From contig JAGNZC010000025.1 of NCBI GenBank assembly GCA_017984635.1, forward strand, positions 1-39,840: a stretch of 39,840 bases of DNA, in the 5' to 3' direction. The DNA is from Crocinitomicaceae bacterium. GTDB taxonomy: Bacteria; Bacteroidota; Bacteroidia; Flavobacteriales_D; Crocinitomicaceae. The notes under the pieces were generated by a model. That model ran no database searches. It was not told where the DNA came from and worked only from the letters and a program-made list of their open reading frames with translations. A program made the position numbers and the translations under genes. Below, piece by piece: positions 1 to 7,209 of the stretch; the first letter of the stretch is position 1, and every line of letters begins with the position of its first letter.

Positions 1-131
1 CTAACATCGGTTTGGCAATATGGCGGCTGAAGTGCTTCTATGAAACATTTGTGCAAGGTTCAACAGCAGTAATCCTATTGAACTTTTGTGCTAAAAATCC
101 GCCACATCGCCAAGCCGAAAACCGTTATGTG
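1..131 (+). repeat. attC-like palindrome A (left edge cut by window)
   Basis: AAC 3-5 and GTT 124-126 bound the site. After one unpaired base (A6), 7-26 pair with 99-118 as a gapless 20-bp stem: 17 Watson-Crick pairs, A.C at 17/108 and 20/105, T.G at 11/114. Five unpaired bases (119-123) precede GTT. The interior is 72 nt and carries TTTGTGC at 48-54 and 85-91. The outer left arm, which should match the start of the preceding cassette, lies before the window. Confidence 0.7.
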
Positions 132-166
132 TAACCTTATGACCAAAGAGCAAATTCAATAATTAA

Positions 167-808
167 ATGACAGCATTAAAGACTTTAGGAATACTTTGCA
201 TTATATTGGTTTGTTTTGGTGGTGCCATTACGGTTATTGTTGGCGTATTTCAAAAACCTAAACCGACAAAAATTGACAAAGACGGAAAACGTGAATTGAA
301 AATAAATCGAATTAATTATTGGGAGTATTTAATAATAATTCTTCCAGTTTCTTTATTGCTAATCGGACTATTTACTAATGACAGAGAAGAAAAGTTGACC
401 AGCTATATAATTCTTGGACTTGGATATGCTTATTTGCTTTTATCACCTTATAATAATCGTATTGACGTGCCATGGGTAAAGCGGACAGTTTTAATAACCT
501 GCGTGACTCTTGCTATTGTATCGGTTCTACTTTCCAAGACATATTATAATTTTAATTTTCAATCGGGACTGAGTGCTTTGACAGTTTTGTGGTTTCCATT
601 AATGACAACAATTTACCTCTTATCAGCCCGACAAATTATTAAACTAACAACAAAAACTTATCCTCTGACACTTGACCGATATTTTCGAGTAGGACATTTC
701 TCAAACAGACTAAACAGAAAAGCTACATATTGGGACTTGACTTGGACACTATGGAATATTGCAGGGTTTCCAGCGACAATTATTTATATTTTAGTAATCA
801 CGAAATGA
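167..808 (+). CDS. cassette 1: multi-span membrane protein of unknown function
   Basis: A 213-residue protein that I do not recognise. It has about six hydrophobic segments (roughly residues 6-28, 54-69, 78-93, 107-124, 136-153 and 190-211), so it is an inner-membrane protein with a basic loop near residues 30-50 and another near 155-188. It has no cysteine pair, lipobox or recognisable catalytic motif. It is the only gene of the unit 125-947. The start lies 42 bases after the cassette boundary and the stop is 10 bases before the next palindrome begins, the tight packing usual for cassettes. No good promoter box is seen inside the unit, so expression may depend on read-through from the left. 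Small membrane proteins of unknown role are common cassette cargo; that is context, not proof of function. Confidence 0.65.
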   Translation: MTALKTLGILCIILVCFGGAITVIVGVFQKPKPTKIDKDGKRELKINRINYWEYLIIILPVSLLLIGLFTNDREEKLTSYIILGLGYAYLLLSPYNNRIDVPWVKRTVLITCVTLAIVSVLLSKTYYNFNFQSGLSALTVLWFPLMTTIYLLSARQIIKLTTKTYPLTLDRYFRVGHFSNRLNRKATYWDLTWTLWNIAGFPATIIYILVITK

Positions 809-818
809 CAAGAAAGGC

Positions 819-956
819 TACACATAACAGCACCTACAAGAAATTGGCGGTTCAGTGGTTAAATGAAGTTTTGTGCTTCGTATCAAGTTCTGTGTTGGCT
901 GACAGTTTTCGTCTTCGAAATCGCCAACTTCTTGTAGCTGCAAAACGTTAGCAGTA
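819..956 (+). repeat. attC-like palindrome B
   Basis: AAC 826-828 and GTT 947-949. One unpaired base (A829), a gapless 20-bp stem (830-849 with 922-941; 18 Watson-Crick pairs, A.C at 843/928, C.C at 833/938), a 72-nt interior, five unpaired bases (942-946). Bases 819-828 are the exact reverse complement of 124-133, the start of cassette 1. Confidence 0.75.
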
Positions 957-964
957 ATTTCACA

Positions 965-1552
965 ATGACAAAATCATACTCGGAAATAATAATAAAAGAA
1001 CAACCTGACAACTCTTTATTTAAAAGACTTGCCGACAGAATAGTTTTTGAATTTAAAGCAAAGATTATTGAGAAGATTAACGACTTGGACTCAGCATATT
1101 GGGATTTTCAAGTTAAATCTGAAATCATTACCCTTCACCAACAGACATATATAGGAATTTCTGTTTACCCCAAAGACTTAGACAAAGCTTCAATTGCAGC
1201 AAATCAACTTGCGGAAAAAATTGCATTCAAGTTAAAATATTCAGACAGCAACTATGACAATTGGATTGTTCTTAAGTATGGAGCACAAATTGAAATCCAA
1301 TACTTGTTGGAGAATATTATTGAAGCCCGTTTGGAGAAGGGAAAATATATTCAAAAACAATTCAGCGACACTAAGTATGCAACTTATGGACATGAACATT
1401 GTGAAATTTGTCAAGTAACAATTTCAGGTGAAGACGTAGCATATTTTGGAGAAACACATTCTGTTTGTGTAGACTGTTTTGATGAATATATTGAAACGGA
1501 CGACTATATAAACAGACTTGAAAAGTTGGACAAAATTGTAAAAACGAAATGA
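965..1552 (+). CDS. cassette 2: protein with C-terminal CxxC...CxxC zinc-ribbon-like motif
   Basis: A 195-residue soluble protein without signal peptide or membrane segment. The first 135 residues form an unrecognised mixed alpha/beta domain. Near the C-terminus Cys146-x2-Cys149 and Cys168-x2-Cys171 are spaced like a small treble-clef or zinc ribbon, with a His at 143 and 145. A metal site is likely; whether it binds nucleic acid or protein cannot be told. It is the sole gene of unit 948-1698, starting 17 bases after the boundary and ending 16 bases before the next palindrome. I do not recognise a named family. Confidence 0.65.
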   Translation: MTKSYSEIIIKEQPDNSLFKRLADRIVFEFKAKIIEKINDLDSAYWDFQVKSEIITLHQQTYIGISVYPKDLDKASIAANQLAEKIAFKLKYSDSNYDNWIVLKYGAQIEIQYLLENIIEARLEKGKYIQKQFSDTKYATYGHEHCEICQVTISGEDVAYFGETHSVCVDCFDEYIETDDYINRLEKLDKIVKTK

Positions 1553-1568
1553 AGTATCAAGAATTAAA

Positions 1569-1707
1569 TACTGCTAACACACGTCTAGCAAAAAAGCCGT
1601 AATTTCATTAACGATAAACAATAATGGAAAAGCTTACGATTATTGAGCGCAAATAATATTAACTTTAAAAATCGGCTTCTTCGCTAGTCGCGAACCCGTT
1701 AGCGGTC
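1569..1707 (+). repeat. attC-like palindrome C
   Basis: AAC 1576-1578 and GTT 1698-1700. One unpaired base (A1579), a 20-bp gapless stem (1580-1599 with 1673-1692; 16 Watson-Crick pairs, A.C at 1581/1691, 1590/1682 and 1593/1679, T.T at 1584/1688), a 73-nt interior, five unpaired bases (1693-1697). Its sequence is the most different of the four, yet the geometry is the same. Bases 1569-1578 are the exact reverse complement of 947-956, the start of cassette 2. Confidence 0.75.
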
Positions 1708-1743
1708 ATTGTAGAACGACACCAACCGACAATAAAAAAATAA

Positions 1744-2142
1744 ATGGAACCGACTTTTAGATGTGGAACAAGAAAAGCAATTGACGAGTTAGCAGAAGAA
1801 CTAAATCTGCCTAACGAAAAATGGATGCAAGACTGGCCATATGAAGTTGTAATTGCATCTGATATTGAAAAGTATATTGACCATTACCAAACTCTAGCAG
1901 ATGATGACAAGAAGTTTGTATTAATGGAAGGAATTATACAAGCAACGGAAGACCAAACATCAGAAGAATTGTTTCTAAAATATTGGGAGAGAGTAAAGTT
2001 TATCCTTGAAAGAGATTTTAATGTTCATGAATTTACTATTCATTATTGGGCTAGTTTTGACATTGAAAATATCGAAGACTGTTGGAAAATAACACCGTTA
2101 ATGAGACAACTTTGGTCTGACAATGCCAAATTTAAAAACTGA
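1744..2142 (+). CDS. cassette 3: small acidic protein of unknown function
   Basis: A 132-residue acidic, tryptophan-rich soluble protein with no signal peptide. It looks mostly helical. I recognise no family. It is the sole gene of unit 1699-2327, starting 45 bases after the boundary. Acidic small proteins of this size are often immunity or antitoxin proteins, but no toxin partner is present and nothing in the sequence shows that role. Confidence 0.6.
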   Translation: MEPTFRCGTRKAIDELAEELNLPNEKWMQDWPYEVVIASDIEKYIDHYQTLADDDKKFVLMEGIIQATEDQTSEELFLKYWERVKFILERDFNVHEFTIHYWASFDIENIEDCWKITPLMRQLWSDNAKFKN

Positions 2143-2199
2143 AATTTAATGCCGAAAATATTTAAATACGTGAATTTGTTTGACACAGAAAAACAACGA

Positions 2200-2335
2200 A
2201 CCGCTAACAGCACCTACCCAAAAGGCGGGGTTTCGTCTCCGCTTGACAGTTTTGTGGTAACAGAAAGTTCAGTTCTCCGAATAAACATTTGTGCTGAAAA
2301 GCCCGCCCATCGCCAATCTGCAAAACGTTACAAAT
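2200..2335 (+). repeat. attC-like palindrome D, degraded, right end of array
   Basis: AAC 2206-2208 and GTT 2327-2329 with the same 1/20/72/20/5 spacing (2210-2229 against 2302-2321), but only 12 of the 20 stem positions pair; the middle of the stem is broken. The left arm resembles site B (both have GCACCTAC after AACA); the right arm resembles site A (both have ATCGCCAA). Bases 2200-2208 are the reverse complement of 1698-1706, the start of cassette 3. It may be a chimera of two site lineages. Confidence 0.65.
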
Positions 2336-2377
2336 AAATGCCACTTTACAGAAAATTGATAAATCAAAACATACATA

Positions 2378-2408
2378 TTTGAATTGCCAACCTTTTAAAG
2401 TATTTTTG
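2378..2408 (+). promoter_or_regulatory. promoter of the Fic gene
   Basis: TTTG (2378-2381), 19 nt, TATTTTTG (2401-2408), a full match to the Bacteroidota -33/-7 pattern TTTG/TAnnTTTG. Start codon 28 nt downstream. The gene has its own promoter, unlike the cassette genes to its left. Confidence 0.6.
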
Positions 2409-2436
2409 TGTATAAAAAGTAACGTTTGATATTTAT

Positions 2437-2982
2437 ATGAAAAATATTGATAAGAACAGTCTAGAAAATGCATATCGCTTGTTTGAATCAAATGATATAA
2501 ATAAAATAGAAGTTGGAACTACTAAAGGACTCAAGCATATTCACAAATACTTATTTAATGGATTATATGATTTCGCTGGAGAGTTACGCAAAATAAATAT
2601 TTCAAAAGGTGGTTTTAGATTTGCCAATTCATTGTATTTAGATGAAATTTTGGTTAAAATTGAACAAATGAGCGAGCATAATTTTGAAGAGATAATTGCA
2701 AAATATGTAGAAATGAATATTGCTCATCCATTTCTTGAAGGCAATGGAAGATCTATGAGGATTTGGTTAGATATGATCCTTAAAAACAGACTTGGAAAGG
2801 TTGTTAATTGGCAATTTGTAGACAAAACACTTTACCTACAATCAATGGAAAGGAGTCCGATTAATGACTTAGAACTTCGAACTTTATTGCAGGAAAATTT
2901 AACGAGTGACGTTGACAATAGAGAACTAATTTTTAAAGGAATTGAACAATCCTATTATTATGAAGGATACGAAAAAGAATAA
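2437..2982 (+). CDS. fic: Fic-family AMP transferase, class III (C-terminal self-inhibitory helix)
   Basis: A 181-residue Fic protein. The catalytic motif is [12 protein letters not shown] at residues 97-108, with catalytic His97, metal-binding Glu101 and phosphate-binding Gly-Asn-Gly-Arg; the target-clamping flap is near residues 52-65. The C-terminus carries Ser172-x3-Glu176-Gly177, the inhibitory motif (S/T)xxxE(G/N) which in class III Fic proteins such as NmFic sits after the catalytic core and blocks ATP. Members of this class AMPylate DNA gyrase and topoisomerase IV and self-regulate through oligomer state; that target is family knowledge, not shown here. It lies just right of the last palindrome and is not followed by one, so it is either the last cassette with its site lost or the first fixed chromosomal gene. 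No antitoxin gene is adjacent, as expected for class III. Confidence 0.9.
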   Translation: MKNIDKNSLENAYRLFESNDINKIEVGTTKGLKHIHKYLFNGLYDFAGELRKINISKGGFRFANSLYLDEILVKIEQMSEHNFEEIIAKYVEMNIAHPFLEGNGRSMRIWLDMILKNRLGKVVNWQFVDKTLYLQSMERSPINDLELRTLLQENLTSDVDNRELIFKGIEQSYYYEGYEKE

Positions 2983-3024
2983 TCGTTAAGGATTGAATTT
3001 TTAAATTTATCCGTGCCATCAAAA

Positions 3025-3810
3025 ATGAATGATCTTAAAGTTATAGCCAATTTCAGTTTGTTGCTTATTTTAGTTTACAACACTAATTTATATGCTCAGA
3101 TCGTTTACACCGACATTCCTGATGCGACACCCAATGCTACTTATCCCTTGGATTTAAATAATGATTCGATTGATGATTTTGTTATTCAAATGGGTGCAAC
3201 AGATAAAATTGTTTGTTTTCCACAAAACAACAATGCTTATGCGGGTGAATTCAATGGTGCTAATTATTTTCCTTGGGCTTTGAATACAAATAGCTTTATT
3301 TGCGATACACTCTCTTCGTGGTATGGCTCAAACAATCCTGGGTTTTTAGCATTTAGTTCAAGTAGTGGAAATTGGTTAGGGCAAACAGATAAGTATTTAG
3401 CATTAAAACTAAATGTTGGGACAAATACGTATTATGGCTGGGTAAGATTGGATGTTGTAGCAACTGCAACGTCATTTACAGTAAAAGATTATGCCTACGA
3501 AAGCACGCCCAATACCTGCATTTTGACGGGACAAATTCCTTTGGGAATCATAGAAAATTCTTCAGAAAACTACATTTCGATTGCACCCAACCCTTTTCAT
3601 GATATGACAAGCATTCAAACATCTGGCGATTTTAGTTATGGAACTCTAACTATTTACGATGTATTCGGTCAAGTATTAAGCAATCAAGTCATGAGTTCAG
3701 ATGAAACATTTACGTTTTCGCGCGAATATCTTCCAAGTGGCATTTATTATGTAAGTCTAACTGCAGAAAACAAAGTCATCGGAATAGAAAAATTAGTCTT
3801 AATTGATTGA
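3025..3810 (+). CDS. secreted protein with type IX secretion sorting domain
   Basis: Starting at ATG 3025 (a GTG four codons earlier is less likely) the protein has 261 residues with a signal peptide of about 20 residues ending near NLYAQ. The body is an unrecognised beta-rich domain in which one stretch reads as a Ser/Asn-rich sheet. The last 75 residues are a type A T9SS C-terminal domain: the conserved APNPF start, the glycine-rich strand and the SGIYYVSL motif. It should cross the outer membrane by the Por system and be released or anchored at the surface. The passenger is short and no catalytic motif is visible. It stands alone. Confidence 0.85.
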   Translation: MNDLKVIANFSLLLILVYNTNLYAQIVYTDIPDATPNATYPLDLNNDSIDDFVIQMGATDKIVCFPQNNNAYAGEFNGANYFPWALNTNSFICDTLSSWYGSNNPGFLAFSSSSGNWLGQTDKYLALKLNVGTNTYYGWVRLDVVATATSFTVKDYAYESTPNTCILTGQIPLGIIENSSENYISIAPNPFHDMTSIQTSGDFSYGTLTIYDVFGQVLSNQVMSSDETFTFSREYLPSGIYYVSLTAENKVIGIEKLVLID

Positions 3811-3867
3811 AATCCGATTGTAAAGCTTGCTGATAATGAAAACAACTAATAAACAATCATATATTCA

Positions 3868-4443
3868 ATGAAAACTATCCTGTTTTTTGCTGTTTTGATG
3901 CTTCATCTAATTGCTTGCGCACAAACGAACCAGCCTCCTCTTGAACTTTCTAAAAAGTTAGAAGCTTTCAAGTCTGGTTTATGGATCAATGGAGATTATA
4001 CGATTTATGTTGACCGTTTAGTTTTAGCTGCGAATTTTAAAGAGGAAGTGAAAAATGCTTCAAAGTCAAAAGAATACTATGGCGACAAAGACAGCAACCT
4101 CGTGAATTATTTTAATGGAAATGCGACAAGATATCAAAAGGCTGCAGATCAACTTGAAAATGGAAACGATCAAATGGATTTACGTACGCTAATACTTTAC
4201 AATGGAACTGAAGACATCCGTCAAAACAACGGTTCTTCTACGATTGTTGGAAATGCAGTTAAACAGTTGGTTGAACAAGGCAAAGCTATCGTCTATTACA
4301 AAGGCAAACGCATTTTTACCTTGCAACGCTCTTCCGAATTAATCAATCAGAACGATATTTTAAATCATGGGTATGAAACACGCCTATTTTATGACGATAA
4401 GGAAAATTGTATCTTTAGAGATTATCATATTATGGGTTGGTAA
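3868..4443 (+). CDS. putative lipoprotein, function unknown
   Basis: 191 residues. The N-terminus is a short basic, hydrophobic signal with a lipobox Leu-Ile-Ala-Cys at residues 14-17, so Cys17 would be lipidated. The mature part is polar and not a family I know. It lies 57 bases after the T9SS protein on the same strand; a shared transcript is possible. Confidence 0.65.
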   Translation: MKTILFFAVLMLHLIACAQTNQPPLELSKKLEAFKSGLWINGDYTIYVDRLVLAANFKEEVKNASKSKEYYGDKDSNLVNYFNGNATRYQKAADQLENGNDQMDLRTLILYNGTEDIRQNNGSSTIVGNAVKQLVEQGKAIVYYKGKRIFTLQRSSELINQNDILNHGYETRLFYDDKENCIFRDYHIMGW

Positions 4444-4521
4444 ACGACCATTGATTTTTTGTATCAATGGAAGAATCCATTCATTTTAGCTCGAAATGAA
4501 CACATAACCGTAAAGGAATTC

Positions 4522-4529
4522 TATCTTTG
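4522..4529 (+). promoter_or_regulatory. -7 box upstream of glycosyltransferase gene
   Basis: TATCTTTG matches TAnnTTTG, 29 nt before ATG 4559. No clear TTTG at -33. Confidence 0.45.
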
Positions 4530-4558
4530 CGCTCGAATTAATCGCATTGAAAAAAAAT

Positions 4559-5209
4559 ATGTTGAAAAAAGTAAAAATATCGGTGTTGATGACTGTATTC
4601 AATACTAATTTAGCATACACGAAAAGAGCCATTGATTCCGTTTTAAATCAAGACTTTCAAGATTTTGAATTGATTATCATTGACGATGGTAGCAAGGAGA
4701 ATAACCGAGCAGCATTGATGGATTACGTGGAGAAATACGAAGATAAAATCAGTTATATCCGACACAGCAATCGCGGACAATCCGAATCAATCAATCGTGG
4801 AGTATTGTTTAGCATTGGTGAATACATTACCATTTTGGACAGTGACGACGAATACAAACCCAATCATTTAAGTGCTTGCTTGCAAGAAATTGATGCCTTG
4901 GATTTGATTTGTTCTACTACTGAAACAATCGTCGATAATGAAAACGATTATTATGTTCCAGACAAAAACGACCAAACGAAATTGATCCACTTAGATGAAG
5001 TGATCTTGTTTGGTACGCTTTTCGGTCGTAGAAAAGTATTCACAAGCCTTGATTTTCGTTCTGGCTTTGCTGCTGATGCGCATTTTTACGAACAAGCAAC
5101 ACAATTATTTCGCGTAAAAAAATTAGACTTACGCACATACGTATATCACCGAAATATTCCAAACAGTATTTGTGCAACGATCAAAAAAGCTAATTTAATC
5201 AACGCTTAA
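4559..5209 (+). CDS. family 2 (GT-A) glycosyltransferase
   Basis: ATG 4559 is chosen over a TTG 12 bases upstream; this gives 216 residues. The GT2 fold is clear: an N-terminal strand with VLMTVFNT, the nucleotide-binding IIDDGS around residues 38-43, and the metal-binding DxD-type motif in ILDSDDEY near residues 93-100. The protein is short: it has the nucleotide-sugar-binding half and a reduced acceptor part, and no membrane anchor. It likely adds sugar to a cell-surface polysaccharide or glycoprotein; donor and acceptor are unknown. Two bases separate it from the next gene, so the two are probably one operon. Confidence 0.85.
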   Translation: MLKKVKISVLMTVFNTNLAYTKRAIDSVLNQDFQDFELIIIDDGSKENNRAALMDYVEKYEDKISYIRHSNRGQSESINRGVLFSIGEYITILDSDDEYKPNHLSACLQEIDALDLICSTTETIVDNENDYYVPDKNDQTKLIHLDEVILFGTLFGRRKVFTSLDFRSGFAADAHFYEQATQLFRVKKLDLRTYVYHRNIPNSICATIKKANLINA

Positions 5210-5211
5210 TC

Positions 5212-5979
5212 ATGGCTGTTGCTGCACTACATTTTCCGAAAAACACGCATTTGGTCATGGCTTGCCACATAACCGGAATACATGATGTGAATCGGAATAT
5301 GACACTTCCAGACGACAACTACGAATTAGTAAAAGATTGGGCGGAGTCTATTGCAAGAGCAAATTTAAAAGGGGTTATTTTTCATAATAATTTCTCCGAT
5401 GAAACGTGTAGCATGTTTCAAAATGAAGCGATATCATTTGTGAAAGTTGATTACGACTCAGAGTTTAATCCTAACGTCTTTCGCTATTTTGTTTACCGAG
5501 ATTTCTTGCAACAACACTTAGCACAAATCGAAGGAGTTTTTATAACGGATGTGACCGATGTTGTATTGGTAAAAAATCCATTTACAGATCCATTATTCAT
5601 GCAAAATCCAACTGCACTTTTTTGTGGTGATGAACCCAAAACTTTGCACAACGATTGGATGATTGCGCATTCCGAACATTTACGTAACAACATCTCCGAT
5701 TATGCAACCTACGAAAGTACGTATGCAACTGAAACCTTGTTGAATTGTGGCATCATTGGTGGAACATCTGCCCTGTTTTTGGATTTTTTAGAACAACTTT
5801 GCGCTATTCACCAAGAGGCAAATCGAAACAATAAAACCGCTTTCACTGGTGACATGGGGGCGTTTAATTACTTAGCGCGAACACAATTTAATGAACAAAT
5901 CATCCATGGTGCGCCTGTAAATACCATTTTTAAAGGGTATGAAAACGAACGAACCGATTGTTGGTTTCGGCATAAATAG
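5212..5979 (+). CDS. GT-A-like glycosyltransferase domain protein
   Basis: 255 residues, cytoplasmic, no signal peptide. The order of motifs fits a GT-A glycosyltransferase of the type found in plant TOD1/MUCI70-like proteins: a central FITDVTDVVLVKNPF segment (about residues 109-123) in place of the usual DxD, then NCGIIGGTSALF (about residues 178-189), a typical acceptor-side loop. The metal-binding pair may be the Asp residues of TDVTD. It sits two bases after the GT2 gene, so both probably act on the same glycan. The family name is a tentative reading. Confidence 0.55.
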   Translation: MAVAALHFPKNTHLVMACHITGIHDVNRNMTLPDDNYELVKDWAESIARANLKGVIFHNNFSDETCSMFQNEAISFVKVDYDSEFNPNVFRYFVYRDFLQQHLAQIEGVFITDVTDVVLVKNPFTDPLFMQNPTALFCGDEPKTLHNDWMIAHSEHLRNNISDYATYESTYATETLLNCGIIGGTSALFLDFLEQLCAIHQEANRNNKTAFTGDMGAFNYLARTQFNEQIIHGAPVNTIFKGYENERTDCWFRHK

Positions 5980-5988
5980 AAAAGAAAT

Positions 5989-6339
5989 ATGAAAAAAATA
6001 ATTAACAACCTGCATTACTTCTATCTCTTGTTGACACTCGTTGGTGGTGGATTTACCTTTTATTTTGTACTACTTGGTATAATCGAACACAACGGTAAAT
6101 TTGATAGTATTGAATTTATTTCAAGTACTTGGATTGATAATTATTATGCAAAAAGTTTGAGCTTGGACTTTTGGACAGGAACAATTGCTGGAACATTTTT
6201 TATCATTTTCGAAGGTTTTCGATTAAAAATGAAGCGCATTTGGCTGTATCTAATATTGACGGTATTCATTGCGTATGCTTTTGGTTTTCCCCTATTCTTG
6301 TTTATGAGAGCGCTTCATTTGAGAAAATCGAAACAGTAA
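5989..6339 (+). CDS. DUF2834 membrane protein
   Basis: 116 residues with three hydrophobic segments (about 12-32, 56-75 and 83-103). The charged loop EGFRLKMKR followed by a segment ending in GFPLFLFMR is the DUF2834 pattern. Function is not known for the family. Nine bases after the preceding gene. An 8-bp inverted repeat (6336-6343 and 6345-6352) covers its stop codon, but the 1-nt centre and missing T-run make it a weak terminator. Confidence 0.7.
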   Translation: MKKIINNLHYFYLLLTLVGGGFTFYFVLLGIIEHNGKFDSIEFISSTWIDNYYAKSLSLDFWTGTIAGTFFIIFEGFRLKMKRIWLYLILTVFIAYAFGFPLFLFMRALHLRKSKQ

Positions 6340-6457
6340 AATTGAATTTTACCTATATTTTCTCAATACAACAAAAAATAGTGTGTCATTGGAAATAGAA
6401 CGAATGAGCTAAAAAACTCAGAAAACATATATAAAAGCATCTAATTAAACATTCAAT

Positions 6458-7147
6458 ATGCAACTTCCCTTTGAATCGATAAAACAAGTAGCTAGTTTTG
6501 AAGAGCTTATAACAACAGATTTTGCCTATTCAATGAATGCAATTTGTTGGGAAAGATCGTTGGAAGGTGATTTTTCTGAAATTGTCAATAAACTAACGTA
6601 CAGTGATACTACTATTCAAATAGATGAAGAACAACTTACGCAACTTTTACTGAGTCCAAAGGGACAAATTGCACGAAAAACACTGTTAGAAGATTACCAA
6701 CAATTGAAAGCAATTGGCGCTTCCCCAGAACTAAATGTCTTAAAACAGTACGAAAGAGATGAAGATTTTGTTGTTTTCCCCACAGATGTTTACTCCTTTC
6801 ACGTTGACAGATCAACTATTTCAGCAGCTACTTATTTATGTACCTATTTTGGAGATTCTAGTGAAATCGTCTCAAATACTGATGCTGTTCAAAAAATCCT
6901 TCTTCCTGAAATACGATCAGAATTACTTTCAATTTACAATGGACCATTAGAAGAATTTGATACATTCCTTATTGAAAATTTCTATGATTTACATTATCAA
7001 GCAAATCAAAATGCTAAAATCATTCAGTTAGGAATTGGAAATTTATGGAAACTTGCCGTTGATCATCCAAAAATGAAAGTTGAACCGTGTATTCATAGAG
7101 CGCCAGAAGAAAAATCGGGACAAAAACGTTTACTCTTGATTTGTTGA
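6458..7147 (+). CDS. DUF1826 family protein
   Basis: 229 residues, soluble. The C-terminal half has the family's landmarks: SFHVDR (residues 112-117), a following CTYFGDSSE segment, and CIHRAP then KRLLLIC at the very end. The His-x-Asp and the later His are spaced like metal ligands, which would suit a metal-binding role, but no activity has been shown to my knowledge. Elsewhere the family is often near zinc-homeostasis genes; no such neighbour is here. The family call rests on recall of the motif order. Confidence 0.6.
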   Translation: MQLPFESIKQVASFEELITTDFAYSMNAICWERSLEGDFSEIVNKLTYSDTTIQIDEEQLTQLLLSPKGQIARKTLLEDYQQLKAIGASPELNVLKQYERDEDFVVFPTDVYSFHVDRSTISAATYLCTYFGDSSEIVSNTDAVQKILLPEIRSELLSIYNGPLEEFDTFLIENFYDLHYQANQNAKIIQLGIGNLWKLAVDHPKMKVEPCIHRAPEEKSGQKRLLLIC

Positions 7148-7209
7148 GATAACCTTTTGCTAATTTCATCGTAGAGTAGTGCAATATTAAACAATCTAAA
7201 AAACGAACT

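Larger units (their letters stand above)
1..2335 (+). mobile_element. integron-like gene cassette array (integrase not in window)
   Basis: Three single-gene units (125-947, 948-1698, 1699-2327) are separated by four palindromes of about 124 bp between AAC and GTT. All genes point the same way and each palindrome lies 3' of its gene, as in integron cassettes. Each unit starts with bases complementary to the start of its own terminal palindrome: 124-133 with 819-828, 947-956 with 1569-1578, 1698-1706 with 2200-2208. That match is expected when a circular cassette with one complete attC is opened between G and TT. No tyrosine recombinase or attI is visible. By orientation an integrase would lie left of base 1, or the cluster may be an integrase-less one (CALIN). 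The integron assignment is inference from structure. Confidence 0.75.

Noticed and set aside
730..951. Open frame overlapping the end of cassette gene 1 and running through palindrome B
   Set aside because: It lies in another frame of gene 1 and its second half is the palindrome itself; no start context of its own.
1..2335. Palindromes as ordinary terminators or REP-like repeats
   Set aside because: They have no T-run, are about 124 nt with constant geometry, and carry unit-specific complementary ends.
2149..2337. Small open frame through palindrome D
   Set aside because: Mostly formed by the recombination-like site; no protein-like composition.
2204..2491. Antisense open frame across palindrome D and the fic start
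   Set aside because: Antisense to a recognised gene and its promoter; composition not protein-like.
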